A stretch of 64,000 nt of DNA, taken from assembly GCA_902825965.1 (NCBI GenBank), contig CADEDA010000002.1, positions 310,001-374,000 on the forward strand, given 5' to 3'. Of the stretch, positions 8,940 through 16,908 are shown piece after piece. A program made the position numbers and the translations under genes. Source of the stretch: an uncultured Gemmatimonadota bacterium. Its GTDB lineage: Bacteria; Gemmatimonadota; Gemmatimonadetes; Gemmatimonadales; Gemmatimonadaceae. Position 1 is the first letter of the stretch. Each line of letters opens with the position of its first letter. Under the pieces are notes generated by a model, which worked only from the letters and a program-made list of their open reading frames with translations, had not been told where the DNA came from and searched no databases.

Positions 8940-9536
8940 TTAGTACGAGACTGTCCGCCGCACATGACCGGCGACGAAGCGCTTGAGGTCCGTCGCCACG
9001 CCGTGCATCACGCTCACGTCACGCTTCATGCGCGCCATCGTCGTCGCCCCCTCGAGCGTCGCGACGATGAACCGCGCGAGCCGCTTCGGCTCCGCATCGT
9101 CCTCCAGCCGGTCCTGCATCTGCTCGAGCAGGCCCGCGATCTCCGTCGTCCAGTTGCGGAACACCCGGGCGATGCGGATCCGGAAGCCCTCCTCCTTCTC
9201 CGCCATCTCGAGCGCCAGCGCCCCGAACGGCGAGCCCGCCTTCATGCCCCGCTCCACCTGCATCGCGACCACCGAGTCGATGAAGACGTGCAGGCGCTCC
9301 AGCGGATCGAGCGCCGCGTCGCGCAGGATCGCGAGCCCACGCTCGCCGACGAGGTCGAGCTGGCGGGCGAGGACCTCGTGCCCCAGCTCTTCCTTCGACT
9401 TGAAGTAGTGGTAGAAATGGCTCTTTCCGCTGAGCCCAGCGCGTGCGATCACGTCGTCGACCGACGTCTGCACGAAGCCCTTCTCGGCGATGAGTTCCGA
9501 GGCGGCGTCGAGGATTTGAAAGCGGCGTTGATTCAC
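8940..9536 (-). CDS. TetR-family transcriptional regulator
   Basis: About 198 residues from the GTG at 9536. The N-terminal HTH is clear: RRFQILDAASELIAEKGF, then TSVDDVIARAGLSGKSHFYH and YFKSKEELG. The C-terminal ligand domain resembles AcrR/YcdC-type regulators. A longer in-frame start exists upstream, but it would read through a promoter and a palindromic operator (9544-9572), so GTG at 9536 is preferred. It is probably autoregulated and co-transcribed with the downstream sigma factor. The ligand is unknown. Confidence 0.88.
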   Translation of the reverse strand: MNQRRFQILDAASELIAEKGFVQTSVDDVIARAGLSGKSHFYHYFKSKEELGHEVLARQLDLVGERGLAILRDAALDPLERLHVFIDSVVAMQVERGMKAGSPFGALALEMAEKEEGFRIRIARVFRNWTTEIAGLLEQMQDRLEDDAEPKRLARFIVATLEGATTMARMKRDVSVMHGVATDLKRFVAGHVRRTVSY

Positions 9537-9543
9537 GGCGGGA

Positions 9544-9572
9544 ATTTTAGGACCACGTGGTCCGAACTCCAA
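9544..9572 (-). promoter_or_regulatory. tetR promoter with palindromic operator in the spacer
   Basis: Read on the minus strand: -35 TTGGAG (9567-9572), a 17-base spacer, and -10 TAAAAT (9544-9549), seven bases before the GTG start. The spacer holds GGACCACGTGGTCC (9550-9563), a perfect 14-base palindrome that extends with one mismatched pair to TTAGGACCACGTGGTCCGAA. A regulator bound here would block RNA polymerase directly. Confidence 0.75.
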
Positions 9573-9701
9573 ATTCACCCGTCCACTTTCTTCTAAACTC
9601 TTATCTGTGATGCACTTAGGTGTTGGACACAGATTCGGACCGAGATCCATCTTGGACCCTGCGTACCAACTCGCCAGTCACCCCGCAGAGGCCGCGACCC
9701 C

Positions 9702-12278
9702 TCAGCGGCGGCGCCGGCCCCGCCGTGGGTCGAACGGCGGACGCCCATGCTTCTTCCGCGGACGTCTCTCCGCCTCATCATCCATCCACGGCAGACGCAG
9801 CGCCTCCTGCACCTCGGCGAGCGTCGATCCCCGTACCGTGCCGCGCGCGCCGCGGGTCACCACGAACCGCAGGGGACGGTCGAGTGCGGGCAGCTCCTCA
9901 TCCACCAAGGTGCGCGCGAGCTTCTCCGGCATCTGCAGGCGCACCACGCCGAGTGTCGAGCCATCGGGTTGGTCTTCGACTTCATAGTGGATCGGCACCG
10001 TACGGTCGCGGATCTCCACCGCACCGGGGAGCGCCATCCACTTCGCGCGTTCGGCCGCCGGCACGAACGTGTCCGCCTCGAAGCGCAGCGCCGCCGCGCG
10101 CAGGCCGTGCAGGTCGACCACGTCCTGCAGCTGTGACTCGTACCACGAGGTGAGCTCCGCGAGGCCGAGCCGCGGCGTCCGTCCGCCCGACCGTCGATGC
10201 ACCTCCCGCACCTCCTCGATCGCTGCGCGGTTGCGCATCACCGCGTGGTGGCGCGCCTCGGCGCGGGCGAGGCTCTCGGCGATGGCGCGACGGGCCGCCG
10301 GCCGGTGCGCCTCCGGGATGCCCTCGAGCGGTTCACGCTCGTACTCGAGCTCGAAGCCGAAGTACGTGACGCGGCGTTCGAGGGCCAGCGGCCGGTCGCG
10401 ACGCGAGGGGTCGTACACCACGCGCGGAGCGTGCCGTGTCGCATGCTGGCGCACGAGGTCGCCGGGGAGCTGCGTGCCCTCGATCGCCGCGCGCGGCACG
10501 CCGAACTTGTCGGCGAAGTAGCGCAGCGTGCCCGCGATCGCGCCCCAGCTGCCGCAGACACTCGTCTTGGAGACCCGCGCCTCGTCGCCGTTGACGGTCT
10601 GCTCGTCGATCACCAGCGAGAACGGCTGGATCCGCGCGAGCAGCGCCACCCACTTCCGTTCCACCGCCGGCGTGACGCGCGGCATCCGCACCGGGAGCGG
10701 CAGGCGCACCGCCCGGTAGATGCTCGCCATCGCCAGCGCGGCGTCCTCGATGGCCTTCACCAGCACACCGCGTCCGTCGGCCCAGCGCGAGACACTCTCG
10801 TCGAAGAGCTGCCGCGGCAGCCCGTAGACCTCCCCGAGGAATCCGCACTTCTCGAACGCCTCGGCGTAGACGTTGTACGTCGAGAGATGGTCGCTGCCGG
10901 GGACCACGAGGCCGCCGAGCTCGCGATCCTCGCGCGTCATGCGGTGCAGCGACTCCACGCTCGCCATCACCGCGACGTACGGCAGCAACTCGTCGTCGCA
11001 GTGCACCAGCAGCTCGGCCCAGGCGCGGTCCACGGGCATCGCCTCCACCGACTTGCCGTAGGCCGTGAGCCGTCCCTGCTCGACGATGCCGCGCGACTCG
11101 AGGAAGGCCAGCGCCGCGCGGTAGCTCTGGCGGTCGAGCGCCACCGGGAGGTCGAGCTCGTCGGCCCGCACGCCGAGCGCCGCACAGGTGAGGGCGACCC
11201 GCTCGGAGTCGCCGGCGAGCTGGAACTCGGGCGCGGTCGGCTCCAGTGCCTCGAAGCGGATGTCACGGTCGGACAGCAGGAACACGCGCCCGCCCGGGAC
11301 GCGCCCGTGCACGCGGCCGGCCATCTGCAGGATCTCATTGGCCCCGAGATGGAGTCGCGTGAGGACGTTACGCCCGCGCTCCACCACGTTGGCGAAGCGC
11401 GTGTCGTCGATCACCACGGTGTCGAGCCCGCGCACGTTCAGCGCACTCTGCCCCGCCGCCGTCATCGCCAACAGGAACGGCTTCGCCACCTCACCCTCGA
11501 GGAACGGCCGGATCACGCGGATGGGCTCGCCACCGTGGTAGAACGCGACCTGCATCCGCGGATACCGTGCGCCGACATCCGTGGCCACCTCCTCCACGCC
11601 CGCGCGCGTGGGCAGGAAGACGCCGATCCCGCGCTGCTCCTTGATCGCCTTCTGCAGGAACCGGTCATCGAGGAAGTTGACGGGTTTCTTCCGCTCCACC
11701 TGGACGCGGGCGGCCTTGCTGGGATCGAAGGCGCTCGACTCGATCACCGCCGCCGCGTGCAGGTACCGCGCGTAGAACGCCGGGTCCACCGTGGCGGACA
11801 GCCAGATGAACCGGCACCCGGTGCGCTTGCCGAGCGCGAGGCAGAGCTCCAGCTCCGCGCTCGTCTGGTGGATCTCGTCCACCACCAGCGTGTCATGCGG
11901 CCGGATGTCCCCATCCTGGAACCAGCGCCGCGCGATCCCGGTGGTGACGATGACCACGTTCCAGCTCGGTGTGTCCGGCGTGGCCTCGCGTTCGCGGTTC
12001 ACCACCCCCACGCGCAGCGTGTCGGTCGCGAGCAGGGCCTTCGCGATGGGCTTCACGGCGAGCGTCTTGCCCGTCCCCGTGCCGGCCACGATGCCGAACC
12101 CTTGGCGCGGTCGGTCCGTCGAGACCGCCAGCCGCTCGGCGAGCGCCGTCAGCTCGGCGCCGCGCGTCTTCCAGAGCAAGGTCTCGATGTCGAGGCCGAA
12201 CCCCAGTTCAATGGTCTCGCAGGCCGCGCGCGTCGGGGCGATGACGATGATGCGGCCACGGTCGCCGCCGCCGCGCAC
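9702..12278 (-). CDS. DEAH-box type ATP-dependent helicase
   Basis: An 858-residue superfamily 2 helicase. Walker A AGTGTGKT is at residues 65-72, the Walker B box is DEIH at 134-137, motif III SAT at 161-163, and motif VI appears as QMAGRVHGRVPGG. The order and spacing resemble HrpA/HrpB-like DEAH helicases, but the roughly 500-residue C-terminal half has no domain I can name. The start is uncertain: the frame is open upstream into the preceding gene, but no ATG, GTG or TTG was found there, so GTG at 12278 is used. An RNA or DNA substrate cannot be predicted. Confidence 0.8.
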   Translation of the reverse strand: MRGGGDRGRIIVIAPTRAACETIELGFGLDIETLLWKTRGAELTALAERLAVSTDRPRQGFGIVAGTGTGKTLAVKPIAKALLATDTLRVGVVNREREATPDTPSWNVVIVTTGIARRWFQDGDIRPHDTLVVDEIHQTSAELELCLALGKRTGCRFIWLSATVDPAFYARYLHAAAVIESSAFDPSKAARVQVERKKPVNFLDDRFLQKAIKEQRGIGVFLPTRAGVEEVATDVGARYPRMQVAFYHGGEPIRVIRPFLEGEVAKPFLLAMTAAGQSALNVRGLDTVVIDDTRFANVVERGRNVLTRLHLGANEILQMAGRVHGRVPGGRVFLLSDRDIRFEALEPTAPEFQLAGDSERVALTCAALGVRADELDLPVALDRQSYRAALAFLESRGIVEQGRLTAYGKSVEAMPVDRAWAELLVHCDDELLPYVAVMASVESLHRMTREDRELGGLVVPGSDHLSTYNVYAEAFEKCGFLGEVYGLPRQLFDESVSRWADGRGVLVKAIEDAALAMASIYRAVRLPLPVRMPRVTPAVERKWVALLARIQPFSLVIDEQTVNGDEARVSKTSVCGSWGAIAGTLRYFADKFGVPRAAIEGTQLPGDLVRQHATRHAPRVVYDPSRRDRPLALERRVTYFGFELEYEREPLEGIPEAHRPAARRAIAESLARAEARHHAVMRNRAAIEEVREVHRRSGGRTPRLGLAELTSWYESQLQDVVDLHGLRAAALRFEADTFVPAAERAKWMALPGAVEIRDRTVPIHYEVEDQPDGSTLGVVRLQMPEKLARTLVDEELPALDRPLRFVVTRGARGTVRGSTLAEVQEALRLPWMDDEAERRPRKKHGRPPFDPRRGRRRR

Positions 12279-12343
12279 GAAGGCGTCGTGGTCCGGCGGG
12301 AGGTACGGATCGCGGACCGGGCGGACCGGCTCTGGCTGCAGGC

Positions 12344-12823
12344 TTACTGTGACTCCGGCTTCTTCTTCGAAGGTTCGGCCGTGGCCGCCTTCGGCGGCAC
12401 GGGGGACTTCACCGCCGGTGTGCGCCCGACCACCGGGCGTTCACGCGCCGCCTTCACGGCCGCGTCGCGCTCGGCGGCCGGGACGAGGCGCGCCTCCCGC
12501 TGCTCGGCCAGTGCCTTGCGGCGGCTCTCCGGTTCCTTGCCCACCGCGGGGTCGAACCGCCCGCTGTTGGCGGACTTCTGCGTGGGGCCGTAGAGGATCA
12601 CCGCGTTCCCGGTCCGCTGCCGGAGCGCCGTCGGGCAGTCCGTCGGCGCCGGTTGCTGCGAGGCGGGCACGCCGGACATCCACACCCGGCACTTGCCCGC
12701 GGGTGGCAACATCGCCGCGGGCACGGTGTCGCGCGTGCCCGGGCGCACCTGCGCCGCCGCCGTCGCAGGGACGGCAGTGAGCATCAGGACGGCAGGAACC
12801 AGGGCGCGACGGAGGGTCAGCAT
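12344..12823 (-). CDS. small secreted protein of unknown function
   Basis: A 159-residue protein with a signal peptide (MLTLRRALVPAVLMLTAVPA then TAAAQ). The middle has two cysteines in GKCRVWMSGVPASQQPAPTD followed by CPTALRQR, a pattern suggesting a disulfide. The C-terminal third is rich in K, A, P and E and is probably disordered. It probably resides in the periplasm. TATCTT at 12844-12849 on the same strand may be its -10. The stop lies 66 bases before the helicase start. Confidence 0.65.
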   Translation of the reverse strand: MLTLRRALVPAVLMLTAVPATAAAQVRPGTRDTVPAAMLPPAGKCRVWMSGVPASQQPAPTDCPTALRQRTGNAVILYGPTQKSANSGRFDPAVGKEPESRRKALAEQREARLVPAAERDAAVKAARERPVVGRTPAVKSPVPPKAATAEPSKKKPESQ

Positions 12824-12869
12824 GGTTGACTGGAGGACGAGTAAAGATACCCGGGAGCCACCCTCGGGT

Positions 12870-13949
12870 TCAGTCCCCGAACGAGATGCCCACCGCCCGT
12901 GCCGTCCGTACCACGTCGTGGCTGGGATCCACCCGCTTGGGCGTCCGGAGCGCCTCGGTGATCGGGACGGTCACGATGTTCGGCGTCTGGAGCGCCACCA
13001 TGTGCCCCCACTTGCCGTCGGCGACGGCCTGCGCCGCCGCACCGCCGAACCGCGTGGCCAACAGCCGGTCGTACCCGGTCGGCATGCCGCCCCGCTGCAG
13101 GTGGCCCAGCACCATCGAGCGGCACTCCTTGCCCGTGCGGTCCTGGATCACCTTCGCGAGTCGCTGTGCGATGCCACCCACGCGCCGGTCCTGGCCGGGC
13201 ATCGACTCCCCGATGATCGAGGCTTCGCCCTTCTCGTCCGTGGCGCCCTCGGCCACCACGATGATCGCGAACTTCCGTCCGCTGCGGTCGCGATCCATGA
13301 CCGCCTTGCAGATGTTCTCGATCCGCCACGGGATCTCCGGGATGAGCACCACGTCCGCCGTGCCCGAGACCCCCGAGTGCAGCGCGATGAACCCCGCGTC
13401 GCGGCCCATCACCTCCAGCACCATCACGCGGTCATGGCTCTCGGCCGTCGTGTGGAGCTTGTCGATCGCCTCGATCGCCGTCTGCACGGCCGTGTCGAAG
13501 CCGAACGTCGTCACCGTGCCCGCGACGTCGTTGTCGATGGTCTTCGGCACGCCGACGATGCGCATGCCCTTCTCCACCAGGCGCTGCGCGATGGCCAACG
13601 AGCCGTCGCCGCCGATGGAGATCATGGCCTGGATGCCGAGATTGCGCGCGTTGTCGATCAGTTCGTCGGAGCGGTCCACCTCCACCCAGCTGCCGTCCGG
13701 CTGCTGCTTGGGGAAGGAGAACGGGTTCCCGCGGTTGGTCGTGCGCAGGATCGTCCCGCCCAGGTGGGCGATGCCGCGCACCGTATCGGCGGTGAGCGGG
13801 ATGACTTCGTCGTCGCCGAGCAGGCCGGCGTAGCCGCGCTTGATGCCGAGCACCGTCCAGCCGCGCGAGAGGGCGGAGAGCGTCGCGGCGCGGATGACGG
13901 CGTTGAGTCCCGGGGCGTCGCCGCCGCCGGTGGAGATCGCGATGCGCAT
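12870..13949 (-). CDS. pfkA: 6-phosphofructokinase, mixed-substrate group III
   Basis: A 359-residue phosphofructokinase. Motifs in order: ISTGGGDAPGLNAVIRA at the start, ISIGGDGSLAIA near residue 112, and VGVPKTIDNDVAGTVTTFGF near residue 133. The glycine after GGD normally signals ATP use, whereas the lysine in PKTIDND is the residue seen in pyrophosphate-using enzymes. This G/K combination is characteristic of group III, whose characterised members with this pair are mostly ATP-dependent (family knowledge). It catalyses the committed step of glycolysis in the cytosol. Confidence 0.9.
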   Translation of the reverse strand: MRIAISTGGGDAPGLNAVIRAATLSALSRGWTVLGIKRGYAGLLGDDEVIPLTADTVRGIAHLGGTILRTTNRGNPFSFPKQQPDGSWVEVDRSDELIDNARNLGIQAMISIGGDGSLAIAQRLVEKGMRIVGVPKTIDNDVAGTVTTFGFDTAVQTAIEAIDKLHTTAESHDRVMVLEVMGRDAGFIALHSGVSGTADVVLIPEIPWRIENICKAVMDRDRSGRKFAIIVVAEGATDEKGEASIIGESMPGQDRRVGGIAQRLAKVIQDRTGKECRSMVLGHLQRGGMPTGYDRLLATRFGGAAAQAVADGKWGHMVALQTPNIVTVPITEALRTPKRVDPSHDVVRTARAVGISFGD

Positions 13950-14019
13950 CAGGGGTGCGTGAGGGAGGAGGGGACGGTCGCCGGCCGCCGGCCCGCGCCG
14001 GGCTCGGCGCGCCGGGCGC

Positions 14020-14259
14020 TCAGCGCTGGTACGGGACGCCCGCGAGGTTCGCCAGCCGGGCGATGGTGGTGTCCTGCCGGGCCACGATCTGCCGCAGGGA
14101 GTCGAGCGTGAACTGCAGCTCCGACGTGCGGTTGGCCAGTTCGTTCATGGTATCGGCCAGGTCGACCTGTTCCTGCATCTGGTCGAGCTGCGCATTGGGA
14201 TCCTGGTAGCAGGCCGCGCACAACAGCAGCGCAGCGGCGAGGACGGGACGCTTCGGCAT
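14020..14259 (-). CDS. small coiled-coil lipoprotein
   Basis: A 79-residue protein. The signal sequence MPKRPVLAAALLLCAACYQD has a lipobox (LCAAC), so the mature protein is probably lipid-anchored with a short helical body. The remainder (QLDQMQEQVDLADTMNELAN, then SELQFTLDSLRQIVARQDTT) has heptad-like leucines expected of a coiled coil, as in small Lpp-like or YbgF-like spacers. It precedes pfkA with a 70-base gap. No function is assigned. Confidence 0.6.
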   Translation of the reverse strand: MPKRPVLAAALLLCAACYQDPNAQLDQMQEQVDLADTMNELANRTSELQFTLDSLRQIVARQDTTIARLANLAGVPYQR

Positions 14260-14331
14260 GGGAGGGTCCGGGAGGCAAGGTTTCGCGTACAGCCGACCGC
14301 GCCAATCTACGCAAGGTCGAGGACCCCCGTC

Positions 14332-14772
14332 ATGGAGTCCCCGATGCCGCGACGCGGCCTCACGCTCGCCGAGCTGGTGGTCACCTGCACGTTCCTCGCG
14401 CTGCTCGTCGGCATCGCGCTCCCGCGCACGCAGCACCTGCTGGACGGCATCCGGGTCGAGCAGGCGGCGCATGAGGTCGCCAGCGCGCTCACGTTGGCCC
14501 GTGCGGCCGCCATCCGGCGCGCTGCGTACGCCCGCGTGGTGCTCGACGAGGCCGGCAGCCGGATCCGGGTGGAGTCGGGAGGTGACACGTTGCTCGACCG
14601 CGACCTGCACGACATCAACCGCGTCGCGCTCCGCGCGTCACGCGACACCATCGTCTACGCGCCCAACGGTCTCGGGCACGGTATCGCGAACTCCACCATC
14701 GTCGTGAGCATCCGGCAGCGCGCGGAGACCGTCACCGTGAGCCGATTGGGCCGCATGCGCCGCTCCTGGTGA
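14332..14772 (+). CDS. GspH/FimT-like pseudopilin
   Basis: A 146-residue type IV pilin-like protein. The prepilin peptidase site reads RRG|LTLAELVVTCTFLALLVG, with glycine at -1 and glutamate at +5, followed by the hydrophobic N-terminal helix. The C-terminal part is beta-rich, as in GspH/FimT minor pseudopilins. It is probably assembled at the inner membrane by a type II secretion or type IV pilus machine encoded elsewhere, since no other pil/gsp gene is in the window. The ATG at 14344 is an alternative start. Confidence 0.8.
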   Translation: MESPMPRRGLTLAELVVTCTFLALLVGIALPRTQHLLDGIRVEQAAHEVASALTLARAAAIRRAAYARVVLDEAGSRIRVESGGDTLLDRDLHDINRVALRASRDTIVYAPNGLGHGIANSTIVVSIRQRAETVTVSRLGRMRRSW

Positions 14773-14808
14773 CCGACGCGCAGGCGCGACGGCCCGACGC
14801 GCACCGCG

Positions 14809-15996
14809 TCAGGTGCCGAAGTCGTACCCCGCCACCGAGATCCGCGGGATCTCCTGCCCGATCACGCGCTCGATCGTGCGCACCATCCCGATCTCGTCGG
14901 CGCACATGAACGTGAACGCGTCGCCCTCCTTCGCGGCCCGTCCCGTGCGCCCGATCCGATGTACGTAGTCCTCGGCCTGCTGCGGCACATCGTAGTTCAC
15001 CACGTGCGAGATGCCGGAGATGTCGAGCCCGCGCTGGGCGATGTCGGTGGCCACGAGCAGCCGCGTCTGGCCGGCCTTGAAGCGCGCCAGGGCCTGCTCG
15101 CGCTGCGCCTGCGTCTTGTCCGCGTGCAACGCATCGGCCGAGTAGCCCTGCTCCTCGAGATGCCGTACCACCTTGTCCGCACCGTGCTTGGTGCGCGTGA
15201 ACACGAGGATCGAGTCCTCGGGCTTGGTGGCCTGCAGCAGGTGCGTGAGCAACTCCGCCTTCCGGTGCTTCGGCACGGGGTAGACGTAGTGCCGCACCGT
15301 GGTCGCGGCGGCCGAGCGCCGGCCCACCTGCACCACCACGGGCTTCCGCAGGTACTTGCGGGCCAGGGCCTCGACCTCGGGCGGCATGGTCGCCGAGAAC
15401 AGCAGCGTCTGGCGATACGGGTGGATCTGCGCGACGATGCGGTTGATCTGCGGTGCGAACCCCATGTCGAGCATGCGATCCGCCTCGTCGAGCACCAGCA
15501 CCTCGAGCTCGTCGAAGACGACGTTCTGCTTCTCGAGATGGTCGATCAACCGACCGGGGGTCGCGACGATCACGTCCACACCGCCGCGCAGTGCGGTGGT
15601 CTGGACGTCGTAGCCGACGCCGCCGTACACCGAGACGACGTGCAGCCCGGTGCCCGTGCCGTACTTGCGGAAGCTCTCCTCCACCTGCTGGCAGAGTTCA
15701 CGCGTCGGCGTGAGGATCAGCGCGCGTGTGCGCGCCGGGCCGCCCATCAACCGCTCGATGATGGGGATCGTGAACGCCGCGGTCTTGCCGGTGCCGGTCT
15801 GCGCGAGCCCCATGATGTCCCGACCCTTGAGCGCGAGCGGCACCGCCTGGGCCTGGATGGGAGTCGGCTTGGTGTAGCCCGCCGCGTCGAGCGACGCGAG
15901 CATCGGGGGCGAGAGTCCGAGATCCTTGAACGTGATGTCCGAGGTACTGGCCTCGGCTTGCGCGAGCGTCAGCGCGCCTGGCTGCTTCCGTGTCAT
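14809..15996 (-). CDS. rhlE: DEAD-box RNA helicase, RhlE type
   Basis: About 395 residues. Q motif FKDLGLSPPMLASLDAAGYT with PTPIQ, Walker A AQTGTGKT, PTRELC, DEAD in VLVLDEADRMLDMGF, SAT, and HRIGRTGRA are all present in order. The tail after the second RecA domain is short, as in RhlE. The ATG at 15996 overlaps the stop of the upstream hydrolase gene (ATGA) and has TAGATT seven bases in front, so it may have its own leaderless promoter inside the hydrolase gene as well as read-through. Confidence 0.9.
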   Translation of the reverse strand: MTRKQPGALTLAQAEASTSDITFKDLGLSPPMLASLDAAGYTKPTPIQAQAVPLALKGRDIMGLAQTGTGKTAAFTIPIIERLMGGPARTRALILTPTRELCQQVEESFRKYGTGTGLHVVSVYGGVGYDVQTTALRGGVDVIVATPGRLIDHLEKQNVVFDELEVLVLDEADRMLDMGFAPQINRIVAQIHPYRQTLLFSATMPPEVEALARKYLRKPVVVQVGRRSAAATTVRHYVYPVPKHRKAELLTHLLQATKPEDSILVFTRTKHGADKVVRHLEEQGYSADALHADKTQAQREQALARFKAGQTRLLVATDIAQRGLDISGISHVVNYDVPQQAEDYVHRIGRTGRAAKEGDAFTFMCADEIGMVRTIERVIGQEIPRISVAGYDFGT

Positions 15997-16832
15997 TGCC
16001 CGCAATCTAGCGGGGCCGCGCGCAGAGCGTCGAGCAGGATCGCGTTGCTGCGCTCCGGGACCTCCTCCATCACCACGTGCCCGCCGTCCGCGATCCGGTG
16101 CAGTTGCCCCTGCGGCAGCGCCGCCGCGAGGCGCTCGGCGTGTACGGGACGCACCGTGCGGTCCCGCGTGCCGAACACCAGTGTCACCGGCAGCACGACC
16201 GTCGCCAGCCGCTCGGGCGTCCACGGCTCCCAGTCGAACTCCTTGAGCATCTGCACCTGGGCGCGCACCACGTCGGGGAACTGGCTGGGCGCCCAGTACT
16301 CGTCCACGTCCCGCGCGGAGAACCAGCCCAGCTTGCCGTAGACCCGGTGCTGCACGAACTCGACGACACGGCGCGGCACCAGCAGCGACGGCACCGCGCC
16401 GGGCAGCGCCGGGAGCAACGGTGCGAGTGCCTGCCAGGGCGGGATCAGCCCGAAGCCCACCGCACCGAAGAGCATCAAGGTGCGCACGCGTGCCGGGGCG
16501 CGCATCGCGAACGCCATCGCGACCTTGCCGGCCATCGACTGCGCGGCGATCGCGACCCGCGGCAGCGCGAGGGCATCGAGCGCCGCCTCCAGGTGCTCCA
16601 CGAAACGCTCGAGCGTGTATGCGCCCGGCAGGTTGGGGGCGTCCGACGCCCCGTGGCCGGGCAGGTCGAGCGCGATCACCCGATACCCGGCCGCGGCCAG
16701 TGGCAGGATGTTCAGCCGCCAGAGGTACGCCGAGACGGCCCAGCCGTGCAGCAGCAGCACGGGTGGGCCGTCCGCGGGTCCGGCCGTGAGCACGCGCAGC
16801 GTGAGGCCCGTGCGCAGGGGGACACGCTCCAC
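15993..16832 (-). CDS. alpha/beta hydrolase
   Basis: A 279-residue alpha/beta-hydrolase-fold protein. VLLLHGWAVSAYLWR is the oxyanion-hole loop, AIAAQSMAGKVAMAFA contains the nucleophile serine (AQSMAG), and TLVFGTRDRTVRP and GGHVVMEE supply the likely acid and histidine. The substrate is unknown. The GTG start at 16832 is uncertain: the same frame continues upstream as LDRLPVDHWFPAGVAGIA, which looks like real protein, but only CTG codons (16892, 16886) are available there before a stop. Confidence 0.78.
   Translation of the reverse strand: MERVPLRTGLTLRVLTAGPADGPPVLLLHGWAVSAYLWRLNILPLAAAGYRVIALDLPGHGASDAPNLPGAYTLERFVEHLEAALDALALPRVAIAAQSMAGKVAMAFAMRAPARVRTLMLFGAVGFGLIPPWQALAPLLPALPGAVPSLLVPRRVVEFVQHRVYGKLGWFSARDVDEYWAPSQFPDVVRAQVQMLKEFDWEPWTPERLATVVLPVTLVFGTRDRTVRPVHAERLAAALPQGQLHRIADGGHVVMEEVPERSNAILLDALRAAPLDCGQ
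16004..16009 (-). promoter_or_regulatory. -10-like hexamer of rhlE
   Basis: TAGATT on the minus strand, seven bases before the rhlE ATG and inside the 3' end of the hydrolase gene. It matches the TAnnTT pattern seen at other starts in this window. Confidence 0.35.
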
Positions 16833-16908
16833 GGCGATCCCTGCGACGCCCGCAGGGAACCAGTGGTCGACCGGGAGGCGGTCCAGGATCAGTGCACCTG
16901 CCGGTGGC

